Origin: Rhodobacteraceae bacterium S2214
Lineage (GTDB): Bacteria > Pseudomonadota > Alphaproteobacteria > Rhodobacterales > Rhodobacteraceae
Length of the DNA: 64,000 nt
Reading direction: 5' to 3'
Assembly (NCBI GenBank): GCA_025141675.1
Contig: CP081161.1
Coordinates: forward strand, 2,640,001 to 2,704,000
This document shows, in pieces, positions 43,283 to 51,796 of this stretch. Made by a program: the position numbers and the translations under genes. The notes beneath the pieces were generated by a model. The model worked only from the letters and a program-made list of their open reading frames with translations. It ran no database searches and was not told the DNA's origin. Position 1 is the stretch's first letter. Every line of letters starts with the position of its first letter.

Positions 43283-44020
43283 ATGAAAAATAGAGTTGAT
43301 ATCTTACTTGTTGAAGATGATATCGAGCTTTCTGAGGAGGTCACTGAAATGCTTGTCGCGCAGGGTTACAGTGTCGAATGCGCACGCACGCGGTATCAGT
43401 ATGATCGCAACGCCAAATCTCGGAGTTTCAGCCTCTATATCGTCGATCTCTTGCTGCCTGACGGGCATGGGCATGACATCATCCGAAAAATACGAGAGCG
43501 CGGCAGAGCCGGCGTTGTTGTTTTGTCAGGTAAAGTCGAAGAACTGGATAAGGTTGTCGCGTTAGAACTTGGCGCTGACGATTACGTCGAAAAGCCAATC
43601 GCACGCACAGAATTTTTGGCGCGCATCAAAAGCCTGATCCGGCGGTTGGCCTGTCCCGAACCGACAAATGCTGGCCCAATGTCAGATGGATCACGCACAC
43701 TTTTTGGTGGATGGCTGACAGACTTTGCCACCCGGAAACTGTACGCCCCATGCAAAGCTGAAGTTCAGTTAACGAAACTAGAGTTCGAACTTTGGGTAGC
43801 CTTGCTAAGCGCCAAGGATCGCGTGCTGACGCGTGATAATTTGATACATGCGATCCGGGGTGGCGATTGGGCTGGGAATGATCGCTCTATCGATGGGTTG
43901 GTCAGCCGACTTCGGCGTAAAATGGGCGCATACCATGATGTCGACCAGTTGTTCGAAACCAGTCGAGGCGTAGGTTACATGCTCCGCAGCCCGCCTTCTG
44001 GGCCTGCGCATCAATCTTAA
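43283..44020 (+). CDS. OmpR-family two-component response regulator
   Basis: A protein of 245 residues. The receiver domain (ILLVEDDIELSEE, phosphoacceptor in YIVDLLLPDGHG, lysine in YVEKPIA) is joined to an OmpR/PhoB-type winged helix (LTKLEFELWVALLSAKDRVLTRDNLIHAI, RSIDGLVSRLRRKMG). It is divergent from the sensor kinase at 40838-43009, which already has its own receiver, so its partner kinase could be that protein or one elsewhere. The ATG follows GCTGGGGGCTCA, a weak ribosome site. Confidence 0.92.
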   Translation: MKNRVDILLVEDDIELSEEVTEMLVAQGYSVECARTRYQYDRNAKSRSFSLYIVDLLLPDGHGHDIIRKIRERGRAGVVVLSGKVEELDKVVALELGADDYVEKPIARTEFLARIKSLIRRLACPEPTNAGPMSDGSRTLFGGWLTDFATRKLYAPCKAEVQLTKLEFELWVALLSAKDRVLTRDNLIHAIRGGDWAGNDRSIDGLVSRLRRKMGAYHDVDQLFETSRGVGYMLRSPPSGPAHQS

Positions 44021-44156
44021 ACATGACACCTGTCTTGTCTCACCACGCAAAAAGACAGTCGAGACATCGACTGATGAATCTCACCTAACATCTACCTGTC
44101 TCAGAATGGTTCCCTGGTTCAAAACAATCTCATCCTCCGCAAAGAGAGACATAGCA

Positions 44157-44852
44157 ATGCAATCGCGTTTGTTTGATCTGTTAGAGAACATTGCGGCCTA
44201 TGGGCCAATTACGCTTGATGCATTGGCCGAACGTAGTGGTTTTAGCCGCTCTGCCACCTTTCGGGGCCTCAAGACGTTGCAAAACGGCGGGTGGGTCCGG
44301 CTACGCCTGAACGGTCGAGAGTACGTTTTGACGTCCAAGGTCGAAGCAAAATTATGCGCCAAAGTCGAACCAAGACCGGAAATTGAAAAGCTGACCCAGT
44401 TTCTCAAGACATGCATAGATTTCCGCACTTTTCAGACCCATATTTTTCAGCAGAGAACGACGTCAAAAGCCGAACTCGTTGATGACAGTGTCTATGGCAC
44501 GGGGGATCAAACACTGGTCTCAGATTGTTGCGACTTCTTATTGCGGGTCATGCAATATGCGCGTGTTTCTGTCGGGACCGATCGTTTTGACGACGCTCAA
44601 CGTACAAAAGCCGACGCACTTTTAAACAAGCTCAAGCGGTGCAGCTTTGTGCGGTTGTCAGAACATCGCTTTTTGTGGGTTCCGATTTTTTCCAAATCAG
44701 CAGACGTTTTCTTCATTTGTTTGTCCAGCCGGGACTGTCGTCAAGTTGAAGGCGCAATTGGCAACAAGCTATTGAAACAAATCAACCTAAGCGAGCATCT
44801 TGGGGATTTGAGAACATTCCAAGACATTCAGGTTCGAGCCCCCAAAGACTGA
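44157..44852 (+). CDS. IclR-like winged-helix transcriptional regulator
   Basis: A protein of 231 residues. The N-terminal segment MQSRLFDLLENIAAYGPITLDALAERSGFSRSATFRGLKTL is an IclR-type helix-turn-helix; the rest only weakly resembles the IclR effector domain. The start at 44157 has AGAGAGA upstream; an ATG at 44106 in the same frame has no leader. It follows the OmpR-type regulator by about 130 bases on the same strand. Target and effector are unknown. Confidence 0.72.
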   Translation: MQSRLFDLLENIAAYGPITLDALAERSGFSRSATFRGLKTLQNGGWVRLRLNGREYVLTSKVEAKLCAKVEPRPEIEKLTQFLKTCIDFRTFQTHIFQQRTTSKAELVDDSVYGTGDQTLVSDCCDFLLRVMQYARVSVGTDRFDDAQRTKADALLNKLKRCSFVRLSEHRFLWVPIFSKSADVFFICLSSRDCRQVEGAIGNKLLKQINLSEHLGDLRTFQDIQVRAPKD

Positions 44853-45003
44853 GCTGGTTTTCGCCTTTGTCGTACTGCTATTCCACTTAGCGAAATAGCG
44901 TACTTTGATGAACTATTGCTCCATATTAACAAGGTATTGGGCCATGGCGAAGGGTTAAACCGAAAGCCATGATGAGTCCAAAAACCACTCAAGGGAACAC
45001 ACC

Positions 45004-46335
45004 ATGTCACTAGCTAATGTATACGAGCTGCAAATGCTCGACCTGATCAACGCAGAACGCGCGGCCGTTGGGATAGATCCACTCGTCATCAACTCAGAGC
45101 TGAATGCATCAAGCGAAGATCATAGCGCTTGGATGCTCGAAAACGACGTCTTTAGCCATGGCGGCGCAGGTGGGTCTACCTCGCGCGAACGTATCGAAGA
45201 TGCGGGTTACGAATTGGAAGGCAGATGGCTGACAGGCGAAAATATCGCATGGGTCAGTGAAGCTGGCGACGACGGCTTCTCGGATGAAGTTGTGCGTCTT
45301 CATAATAACCTGATGAACAGTCCAGAACACCGCGCGAATCTTTTGAACCCAGAGTTCAAAGAGATCGGTATTGGTATCGAATCCGGTGAATTCGTAGATG
45401 ACGGCCAACTCTTGGACACTGTTTTTGTCACACAAAACTTTGGCACGACAGCTGCGAATGACGTCATCATCCCAGAACCTGAGACTGTCGCGCCTGCACC
45501 GTCTGATGAACCTGCGCTTGCAGTTGTAGACGTGCCGGCTACGGTTGTCGATGAACCTACGCCTAGCACCGATACGGCTGCGCAAAACAGGCTCACGCTT
45601 GAAGATTTCCTATCTGCACGCGGCTTTATGAACCCAAGTTCTCTTGCGGCGAATGACACTGACGACACGACAAGCGATTTCAACGTGACCAATGCGTCAT
45701 CCACAAGCCGTGTTGAGGTTGATGCCGTCGCAAGCGAAGAAGACGGTGTGTCCGTTGACGTCGAAGGTGAAGGCAATTTCTCTGGCGGAGGATCAGCGGC
45801 GGTCGACGACATGGCCATCGAAGACGCCGTATCTGGGGGAACCGTGGTTGCACCAACCCCGATCGAAGAAGCGCCAGTTGTCGAAACAGCTATGATGTCG
45901 GAACCGGAAACGTCTCCCACATCGTCGTTCGATATCGCGCAATTTATGGCATCGCTCGAATTTGGGATGGACAGCCTTTCTGTTGCAACCAATGAAACTG
46001 GCGGAGCAATGTCAGCACCGGCATCGGGCAACATCGGTCAAGACGGTTTCGATGATACTGGATTCGGCGCCTCAGATAGCTTTGTGTTCAATTTTGGTCC
46101 GAACCCCAGCGTTGAGACAGGATCAACAATGAGCCGCGCCATTCTTTCAGCGACGGCGAGCATGGAAGACGGTCCAGATGTCCAAGTTTTGGACATGACG
46201 GGCGATGTCAGCCTGACCGGCACCGCAAGCGTTTCTGGCGAAATGGAAACGATTGCGTCTGGCGATATGGCGATGAGCCTCGAAGACCTCGCAAGCTGTA
46301 CGACTGCTGCATGTATCGAAGATTTTCTATTTTGA
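45004..46335 (+). CDS. CAP/SCP-domain protein with long acidic tail, probably secreted
   Basis: A protein of 443 residues. Residues about 5-155 are a bacterial CAP (SCP/PR-1, YkwD-like) domain: LDLINAERAAVGIDPLVIN, HSAWMLENDVFSHGG, GENIAWV, and SPEHRANLLNPEFKEIGIGIE. The remaining 290 residues are acidic, rich in Ser/Thr/Ala/Val and of low complexity. There is no N-terminal signal peptide. The C-terminus (SLEDLASCTTAACIEDFLF) resembles the uncleaved signals of type I secretion substrates, but no RTX nonapeptides are present. Function is unknown. AAGGGAA precedes the ATG. Confidence 0.82.
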   Translation: MSLANVYELQMLDLINAERAAVGIDPLVINSELNASSEDHSAWMLENDVFSHGGAGGSTSRERIEDAGYELEGRWLTGENIAWVSEAGDDGFSDEVVRLHNNLMNSPEHRANLLNPEFKEIGIGIESGEFVDDGQLLDTVFVTQNFGTTAANDVIIPEPETVAPAPSDEPALAVVDVPATVVDEPTPSTDTAAQNRLTLEDFLSARGFMNPSSLAANDTDDTTSDFNVTNASSTSRVEVDAVASEEDGVSVDVEGEGNFSGGGSAAVDDMAIEDAVSGGTVVAPTPIEEAPVVETAMMSEPETSPTSSFDIAQFMASLEFGMDSLSVATNETGGAMSAPASGNIGQDGFDDTGFGASDSFVFNFGPNPSVETGSTMSRAILSATASMEDGPDVQVLDMTGDVSLTGTASVSGEMETIASGDMAMSLEDLASCTTAACIEDFLF

Positions 46336-46347
46336 AGATCATATCGG

Positions 46348-46363
46348 GGGGCCGAAAGGCCCC
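46348..46363 (+). terminator. Short hairpin after the CAP-domain gene
   Basis: GGGGCC-GAAA-GGCCCC, a stable GNRA-loop hairpin without a T tract, lies 12 bases after the stop. Confidence 0.4.
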
Positions 46364-46388
46364 TCGAACCTCTCACTCATCACAAAAG

Positions 46389-46722
46389 CTATCTGTCTAT
46401 CCACCGCTTGGACATTGTAGGTATTCTCGGCCAGAAAAATGGGAAGACAAAGCCAATTGCATCAGCGCGACCGATCCAGCCTTGCTCCACCATTATGGGT
46501 TCAAGAATTTGGCCAGAGCTTTTGCCTTCGATGTCCATCAATGACCAGTGCGGGCCGGAGTTTCCAGGCATACAGGCCGGCCAATTCGATAGTATGTCCC
46601 CCGGTCTCGGCACCTGCGTAAAACCCTTTTTCTATCGCTGCGCTAAATGAACTATGATCAAGGTGAACAAGGATTGTAAGTAAGAGCGAACATGGTGAGT
46701 TTTGCGATAATAGTCGCGCCAT
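46389..46722 (-). pseudogene. Remnant of a flavodoxin-fold NAD(P)H:quinone reductase
   Basis: Two overlapping frames on the minus strand together resemble one protein of the NQO1/MdaB/KefF family. The first gives LTILVHLDHSSFSAAIEKGF with GHTIELAGLYAW (N-terminal flavin-binding region). After a frame change the second gives EPIMVEQGWIGRADAIGFVFPFFWPRIPTMSKRWIDR, the family's ADAIVFQFPFYWYSMPAILKGW-type block, and then stops. The C-terminal half of the family is missing, so at least one frameshift and a 3' truncation are needed. No start codon in good context is seen. Confidence 0.65.
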
Positions 46723-46913
46723 TCATCTATAACCACTTGGCGCTTTGTCCCTTTCGCCGTCGACCCGCAGAAGTAAACTTTTTAGAAACCCGCCGTTGGG
46801 GTAGTCGTAGCGTAATGAGAATTCATTCGCAGAGCGGACCTCTAGCCTGTTCTGCGACGCATTGCCGTGTTTGCAACGGCAGTTCAGGTCCGGAAAAAGT
46901 CCAAACCTATATA

Positions 46914-47425
46914 TCAGTCACGGCGCAAGAACAGGTTCCCGCGTTGAGACAATTCCGTTTTCCGGCGGAAAGGATGTTCCGATACAACCATCTCGATGTC
47001 TTCAATGTTGGAGACTTCGTCTGCGATCAAAAGGCATCCTTGCTTGCTTACGTGGTCAAGCATCGTCTTGAGCGTCGAGCGGCGTGCTTGCCGAGACAGC
47101 ATGTGCAATGTCCGATCAATCAAAACGATGTCGAATGATCCATTCGGCTCGTAGGAGGCAACGTCATCGACAACTCCCTCGATAGACAGATTTTCCTGTG
47201 CAGCCACCGCTTTGAGGTCGCGGATACTATTTTTCGAGATATCTACTCCGACTACGCGATGTCCCTTTCTAGCAATAAAGATTGCATCCCGACCTTGCCC
47301 ACATCCGACATCTAAAACTCGAACGCCTTGGTGCTGAAGTCGGTCAAAGAAATCGACAAAAATTGAGTTCGCCCCCCCAATGCGTCACGGGTTTCGCCGT
47401 ATAATTCATCGTAATCATAGGTCAT
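46914..47425 (-). pseudogene. SAM-dependent methyltransferase, frameshifted in a G7 tract
   Basis: From ATG 47425 the frame reads MTYDYDELYGETRDALGG; after a run of seven G (47372-47378) it is out of frame. One more G would restore ANSIFVDFFDRLQHQGVRV, then the SAM motif VLDVGCGQGRDAIFIARKGH and VVGVDISKNSI, through to MAAQENLSIEGVV and the end at 46914. This is a class I methyltransferase of about 170 residues resembling TehB-like proteins. The single-base loss in a homopolymer could be a fixed mutation, a phase-variable switch or a sequencing error. Confidence 0.7.
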
Positions 47426-47642
47426 GGAGTCAGCGTTAGTAGATTGCCCATCAAATTGCTAAGTGAAATATTCCGTGAACGGCGGCAAAGTCCGCGATTC
47501 GGTCATCGGCCTGCAAAATTGAACCAATCAGCCTTCGCAACTGTAGATAGGGTCAGGTTTGAGCCCACTTTACGGCATTGCTGCACGACACACGAACGTC
47601 TGCTCCTGGCATCCGTAGCGAAGCCGGACGCTCGGTCGGCTC

Positions 47643-48506
47643 TCATTCAATCGCGGCATTTATGAATTCTGAAACCAGCTTCAATCGCGTACGGTCTTTC
47701 GTGGCGATAAGGGACGTGTTCCGGCCTTCAGGCATTTCTTCGATTTCAATTTCGCAAAGATCATCTTTGATGAGGCTGCTGTTTTGTAAGAACAATGCGA
47801 CACCAATTCCCTGCAACACCGCTTCGCACATCAAGGGGAAGGTCGTCATTGTGGCCATACGATTCAGCGATATGGTGTAGCGATCGCAGGCTTGGTCCAG
47901 CAAGCGGCGCGTGAGTGACCCTTTTTCCGGAATAATGACGGTCTCTTGTTTGAGCTCAGACAGTGAAATCTTGCTGCGCTTCGCGAAAGGGTGATCGCAG
48001 CGGCAATAGATCACATACTTCGCGCTTTCGATGTAGATTCTCTCCCAATGCTCATGCTCGGGCGCATCGGTGATCAAACCCACATCCGCAAGGCGGTTGC
48101 TGATCATCGATTTGGCATTTGTCCAATCGTAAAGCCCGAAATCGACGCGAATATCGGGAAACTGGCGCTGAAACCGAGCGATGATCTTCAGTGCGGGTTG
48201 CGGCGCATTTCCAATGATCTTGAGGCGGCCCTCTTTCATCGCATTAAATCCTTCGAGCCGCTCAGTCACCTCTGCGCTTAAGGCGACCATGCGGTCGGCG
48301 AGATCGTAAAAATCCTGTCCGGTTGGGGTCAGTTCCACTCCATCCCGTCCGCGCAGCAAAAGAAGGGTACCAACACCTCTTTCAAGGTTTGCAATATGTT
48401 GCGTGATCGTGGATTGGGTGACGCCCAACCGTACGGCAGCGGCAGAAAAGCTCCCCTCCCGCACGACATAGGCAAAAGCTTCGAATTGATGGTGATTGGG
48501 GCGCAT
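47643..48506 (-). CDS. LysR-family transcriptional regulator
   Basis: A protein of 287 residues. The N-terminal winged helix is MRPNHHQFEAFAYVVREGSFSAAAVRLGVTQSTITQHIANLERGVG, followed by the two-lobed effector domain. The start at 48506 has AAGGAAAG upstream; the frame stays open beyond it. It is divergent from the ABC transporter operon at 48613-54710 over 106 bases that contain a perfect palindrome, the usual LysR arrangement. It very probably activates that operon in response to its substrate or a breakdown product. Confidence 0.92.
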   Translation of the reverse strand: MRPNHHQFEAFAYVVREGSFSAAAVRLGVTQSTITQHIANLERGVGTLLLLRGRDGVELTPTGQDFYDLADRMVALSAEVTERLEGFNAMKEGRLKIIGNAPQPALKIIARFQRQFPDIRVDFGLYDWTNAKSMISNRLADVGLITDAPEHEHWERIYIESAKYVIYCRCDHPFAKRSKISLSELKQETVIIPEKGSLTRRLLDQACDRYTISLNRMATMTTFPLMCEAVLQGIGVALFLQNSSLIKDDLCEIEIEEMPEGRNTSLIATKDRTRLKLVSEFINAAIE

Positions 48507-48558
48507 GATCTTTCCTTTTGCCCCCGCATAGAACCCATCGGTTTCACTAATATGACGA

Positions 48559-48573
48559 CACAAAACGTTTGTG
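48559..48573. promoter_or_regulatory. Candidate LysR-type operator
   Basis: CACAAA-ACG-TTTGTG, a perfect palindrome with 6-base arms, lies between the divergent LysR gene and the ABC transporter operon, 40 bases upstream of the ATPase start. Confidence 0.45.
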
Positions 48574-48612
48574 CTCACTGCCTATGGTTTGGCTGTAGTA
48601 TGGGGGAATCAC

Positions 48613-49767
48613 ATGTCAGATCTGCAGATCGCATCTGTCACCAAGGACTTTGGCGAGACGTCCGTTTTGAAAGGGGTGACCCTGGATGTGAAGGACGGTG
48701 AGTTCATTTCATTGGTGGGGCCGTCTGGCTGCGGAAAATCGACCTTGTTGCGGATCATCGCCGGGTTAGAAACACCAACGAGCGGCACCGTCGCCATCGG
48801 CGGCACGGATGTGACGCAGCTCCGCGCGGCGGATCGCAATCTGTCGATGGTGTTTCAATCCTACGCGCTTTATCCGCATTTAACCGTGGCCGAGAATATC
48901 GCTGTGCCTTTGCAGATGCGCCAGATGTCGGCGATGCAACGACTTCCGGTGCTAGGGAGTGTGATGCCCAGTGCGCGGACCCAAAAACAAGATATCGCGG
49001 AAGCGGTCCGAAATGCCGCCGAGATGCTGGAAATAGGCACCCTTTTGGACCGAAAGCCGGGGCAATTATCGGGCGGACAGCGGCAGCGTGTCGCCTTGGG
49101 CCGTGCGTTAGTGCGCGATCCGGCGGCGTTCTTGTTGGATGAACCGCTGTCAAACCTTGATGCTAAGCTGCGTGTGCAGACCCGCGCCGAGATCGCCGAG
49201 CTGCACCGCCGCCTGAAGGCGACATTCATTTACGTCACTCACGATCAAGTCGAAGCCATGACAATGTCCGACCGTATTGCGGTGATGATGGACGGCGAAA
49301 TCCTGCAATGCGCAGCCCCCGATGTGATCTATGAAGACCCTGAAGACATTCGCGTGGCCGAATTTGTCGGCTCGCCCAAGATCAATATCTTGCCGGTGGA
49401 ACGCAATGGCGCCGAGCTGACCGTTTTCGATGAGGTCTTGAGTTCTCAATTCTCCTTCGACAGCCCAAAAATCATGCAGTTGGGTCTGCGTCCCGAAGCC
49501 TTGAGATTAACCCCATCCACGCCACGTCTGACCGGGCGGGTCGTGCATTTCGAAAACCTCGGGTCCGAAGTTTTTGCCCAAGTTGCCCTCGACAGTGACG
49601 GATCGCGCGTCACCCTGCGCGCCATGCCGGCGCAGCGGCAAAGTTTGGGGCTGGGCGCGCAGGTTGGCCTGACCTTTGATTTAAGCACGGCGTTGATATT
49701 CGACGCAGAGGGCGCGCGGTTGCGTCGCGTCGAAGTTGCTGCCAACCGCGCACCCGAGGTGGCCTAA
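48613..49767 (+). CDS. ABC transporter ATP-binding protein (UgpC/MalK type)
   Basis: A protein of 384 residues. Walker A is GPSGCGKST, the signature is LSGGQRQR and Walker B is AFLLDEPLSNLDA, with H-loop YVTHDQVEA and a C-terminal TOBE domain. Compared with usual members there is an insertion of about 20 residues after the Q-loop helix (QMSAMQRLPVLGSVMPSART). The ATG at 48613 follows GGGGGAA. It is the first gene of a five-part importer operon and energises the two permeases that follow. Confidence 0.93.
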   Translation: MSDLQIASVTKDFGETSVLKGVTLDVKDGEFISLVGPSGCGKSTLLRIIAGLETPTSGTVAIGGTDVTQLRAADRNLSMVFQSYALYPHLTVAENIAVPLQMRQMSAMQRLPVLGSVMPSARTQKQDIAEAVRNAAEMLEIGTLLDRKPGQLSGGQRQRVALGRALVRDPAAFLLDEPLSNLDAKLRVQTRAEIAELHRRLKATFIYVTHDQVEAMTMSDRIAVMMDGEILQCAAPDVIYEDPEDIRVAEFVGSPKINILPVERNGAELTVFDEVLSSQFSFDSPKIMQLGLRPEALRLTPSTPRLTGRVVHFENLGSEVFAQVALDSDGSRVTLRAMPAQRQSLGLGAQVGLTFDLSTALIFDAEGARLRRVEVAANRAPEVA

Positions 49768-49768
49768 C

Positions 49769-50737
49769 ATGCCCGTTGTGGATCCTAGCGTCGCGGGAGT
49801 CGCCAAAGCCAAACCCGACAACAGGCAGGCCCGCGCGGGATGGGGTTTGGTCGCGCCAGCTTTGACGCTGATGGCTGTGATCCTGCTGGTGCCGATTATC
49901 GTGGCGGCTGTCCTGTCTTTCACCAATTATTCATTGGGCAACCCCGGTTTCGATTGGGTCGGAACACAAAACTACGAGCGCCTGTTCACCCGTTCGACCT
50001 ACGAAAAGATGTTTATCGCGACCTTTACTTACGTGGTCACCGTGGTGCCCATTTCCGTGGGTCTTGGCCTTGGGGCGGCATTGCTTGTCCATTCGTTAGG
50101 CCGGATCGGGGACATCTATAAGACGATCTATTTCCTGCCGGTGATGGCGACCTTGTTGGCCATGGCTATCGCTTGGGAATTCATGCTGCACCCGACCATT
50201 GGCATGGTGAACCGCACGCTTGAGGTGGCCTGCGGGACGTGGTTTGAGGCATTGCCTTTCTTTGCCAATGGGTGCGCCGAGGGGTTCCCACTGTGGCTGG
50301 GGGATCGCGACTACGCGATCTGGGTGGTTTGTTTCGTCGGCATCTGGCAAGGGTTTGGCTTCAACATGGTGCTGTTTCTGGCCGGTCTGACGTCGGTCCA
50401 CCGCGAACTTTACCACGCCGCCGAAATGGATGGGGCCCGTTCCGGCTGGGAGCGGTTCCGACTGGTCACATGGCCCGCCCTTGGGCCAACCACGGTGTTT
50501 GTCGTGACCATTTCCTGCATCCGCGCCTTTCAAGTCTTTGATACGATCGAGGCTTTCTGGCCCCAAGGCGGTGGGCCGAACAAATCCGCATATGTGATGA
50601 TGTTCGCGATCTTTGAAAAGGGCATCCAGCAGAACCTGATCGGCATCGGATCAGCTATCACCATGTTGTTTTTGTTGTTCGTCATGTTTTTGACCCTCAT
50701 CCAGCGCTGGCTGGTCGAACGTAAGGTACACTACTGA
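49769..50737 (+). CDS. ABC transporter permease (UgpA/MalF type)
   Basis: A protein of 322 residues with about six membrane segments and the EAA loop YHAAEMDGARSGWERFRLVTWPAL. The ATG at 49769 is one base after the ATPase stop. A periplasmic loop contains a cysteine-bearing insertion (LEVACGTWFEALPFFANGCAEG) not usual for the family. Its stop overlaps the next start (TGATG), so translation is coupled. Confidence 0.92.
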   Translation: MPVVDPSVAGVAKAKPDNRQARAGWGLVAPALTLMAVILLVPIIVAAVLSFTNYSLGNPGFDWVGTQNYERLFTRSTYEKMFIATFTYVVTVVPISVGLGLGAALLVHSLGRIGDIYKTIYFLPVMATLLAMAIAWEFMLHPTIGMVNRTLEVACGTWFEALPFFANGCAEGFPLWLGDRDYAIWVVCFVGIWQGFGFNMVLFLAGLTSVHRELYHAAEMDGARSGWERFRLVTWPALGPTTVFVVTISCIRAFQVFDTIEAFWPQGGGPNKSAYVMMFAIFEKGIQQNLIGIGSAITMLFLLFVMFLTLIQRWLVERKVHY

Positions 50738-51699
50738 TGACCCGCGACTGGTGGAAACATATGGTGCTGATCCTTGGCACGATTATCGTGCTGGCGCCAT
50801 TCTATATGATGGTCAGCTATTCGTTCAAAAGCCCCGGCGAAATCGACCGGGGCGAAGGTGGGTTTTTTGGCCGCCAAGAGATGATGATTGACCCGCGTTG
50901 TGTCGCGTTGCGTCAGCCTGATCGCGCTGAAATCGAAACGGCGCGCGCGCGTTTCCCCGGTCAGGATGACGCCAGCGTTCAAGCCTCTCTTTTGGCCGAG
51001 ACGGAGGCAGATTGTTCCGTGCGCCCGGTGGTGTTCAACTATTACAAGGCTTTCACCGAAGCGCCGCTTGTCCGCTACCTGCTGAACGGTGTCATCGTCA
51101 CGGTGTCGATCTTTCTGATCCAGATCGTTGTCGCACTGCCTGCCGCCTATGCCCTTGCGAAGCTGAAATTCTGGGGACGCGATACGGTTTTTGGGTTGGT
51201 CCTGTTCTGCCTTTTGATCCCTGTCCATGCCATTGCCCTGCCGCTCTATATCGGGCTGGCAAAACTTGGGCTGACGAACACCTATGCCGCTCTTGTCGTG
51301 CCTTGGACGATCTCGGTCTTTGGGATCTTCCTGATGCGTCAGTTTTTTATGACCGTGCCCGATGACCTGATTGACGCAGCGCGGATGGACGGCATGTCCG
51401 AGTTGGCCATCGTTTGGCGCGTGATGCTGCCGACGGCGATCCCTGCGCTTCTGGCTTTTGCTATCTTTTCTGTCGTTGCCCATTGGAATGACTATTTCTG
51501 GCCGCGCATCGTTGTGACCGGAAACCGCGACCTGTTCACGCCACCACTGGGCCTGCGCGAATTCAAAGGCGATGGCGACGGGTCCTTCTTTGGCCCGATG
51601 ATGGCCACGGCCACGGTCATCGTCACGCCGCTCATTGTCGCTTTCCTGCTGGCTCAGCGCCGCTTTATCGAGGGGATCACGCTGTCTGGAATGAAATAG
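50737..51699 (+). CDS. ABC transporter permease (UgpE/MalG type)
   Basis: A protein of 320 residues. After the first membrane helix there is a periplasmic insertion of about 60 residues (from GFFGRQEMMIDPRC to ETEADCSVRPVVF) with two cysteines, absent from typical MalG subunits. The EAA loop is IDAARMDGMSELAIVWRVMLPTA, and the C-terminus FIEGITLSGMK is typical. A strong hairpin begins at its stop codon, before the binding-protein gene. Confidence 0.92.
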   Translation: MTRDWWKHMVLILGTIIVLAPFYMMVSYSFKSPGEIDRGEGGFFGRQEMMIDPRCVALRQPDRAEIETARARFPGQDDASVQASLLAETEADCSVRPVVFNYYKAFTEAPLVRYLLNGVIVTVSIFLIQIVVALPAAYALAKLKFWGRDTVFGLVLFCLLIPVHAIALPLYIGLAKLGLTNTYAALVVPWTISVFGIFLMRQFFMTVPDDLIDAARMDGMSELAIVWRVMLPTAIPALLAFAIFSVVAHWNDYFWPRIVVTGNRDLFTPPLGLREFKGDGDGSFFGPMMATATVIVTPLIVAFLLAQRRFIEGITLSGMK

Positions 51700-51720
51700 G
51701 GTGGGATTTCTCCCACCCTA
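51697..51720 (+). terminator. Intercistronic hairpin between permease and binding-protein genes
   Basis: TAGGGTGGGA (beginning at the permease stop codon) and TCCCACCCTA form a perfect 10-pair stem with a TTTC loop. No T tract follows. It probably acts as an RNA processing or stability element that separates levels of permease and binding protein. Confidence 0.55.
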
Positions 51721-51796
51721 CTCACTGCCCTTGCGGGCTTATCACCGGGGTCTGCCAATCGCCAAACCGTCAGCCCCACCAACTGGAGTAAATGTA

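Noticed and set aside
44829..44850. GGTTCGAGCCCC, resembling a tRNA T-arm
   Set aside because: It is inside the end of the IclR-like coding sequence and no acceptor stem, D-arm or anticodon arm can be built around it.
47426..47642. Degraded gene or dispersed repeat between the methyltransferase and LysR genes
   Set aside because: Short frames only, no ribosome site and no recognisable protein; phrases such as ATCCGTAGCGAAGCCGGACG look repeat-like, but no second copy is present in the window.
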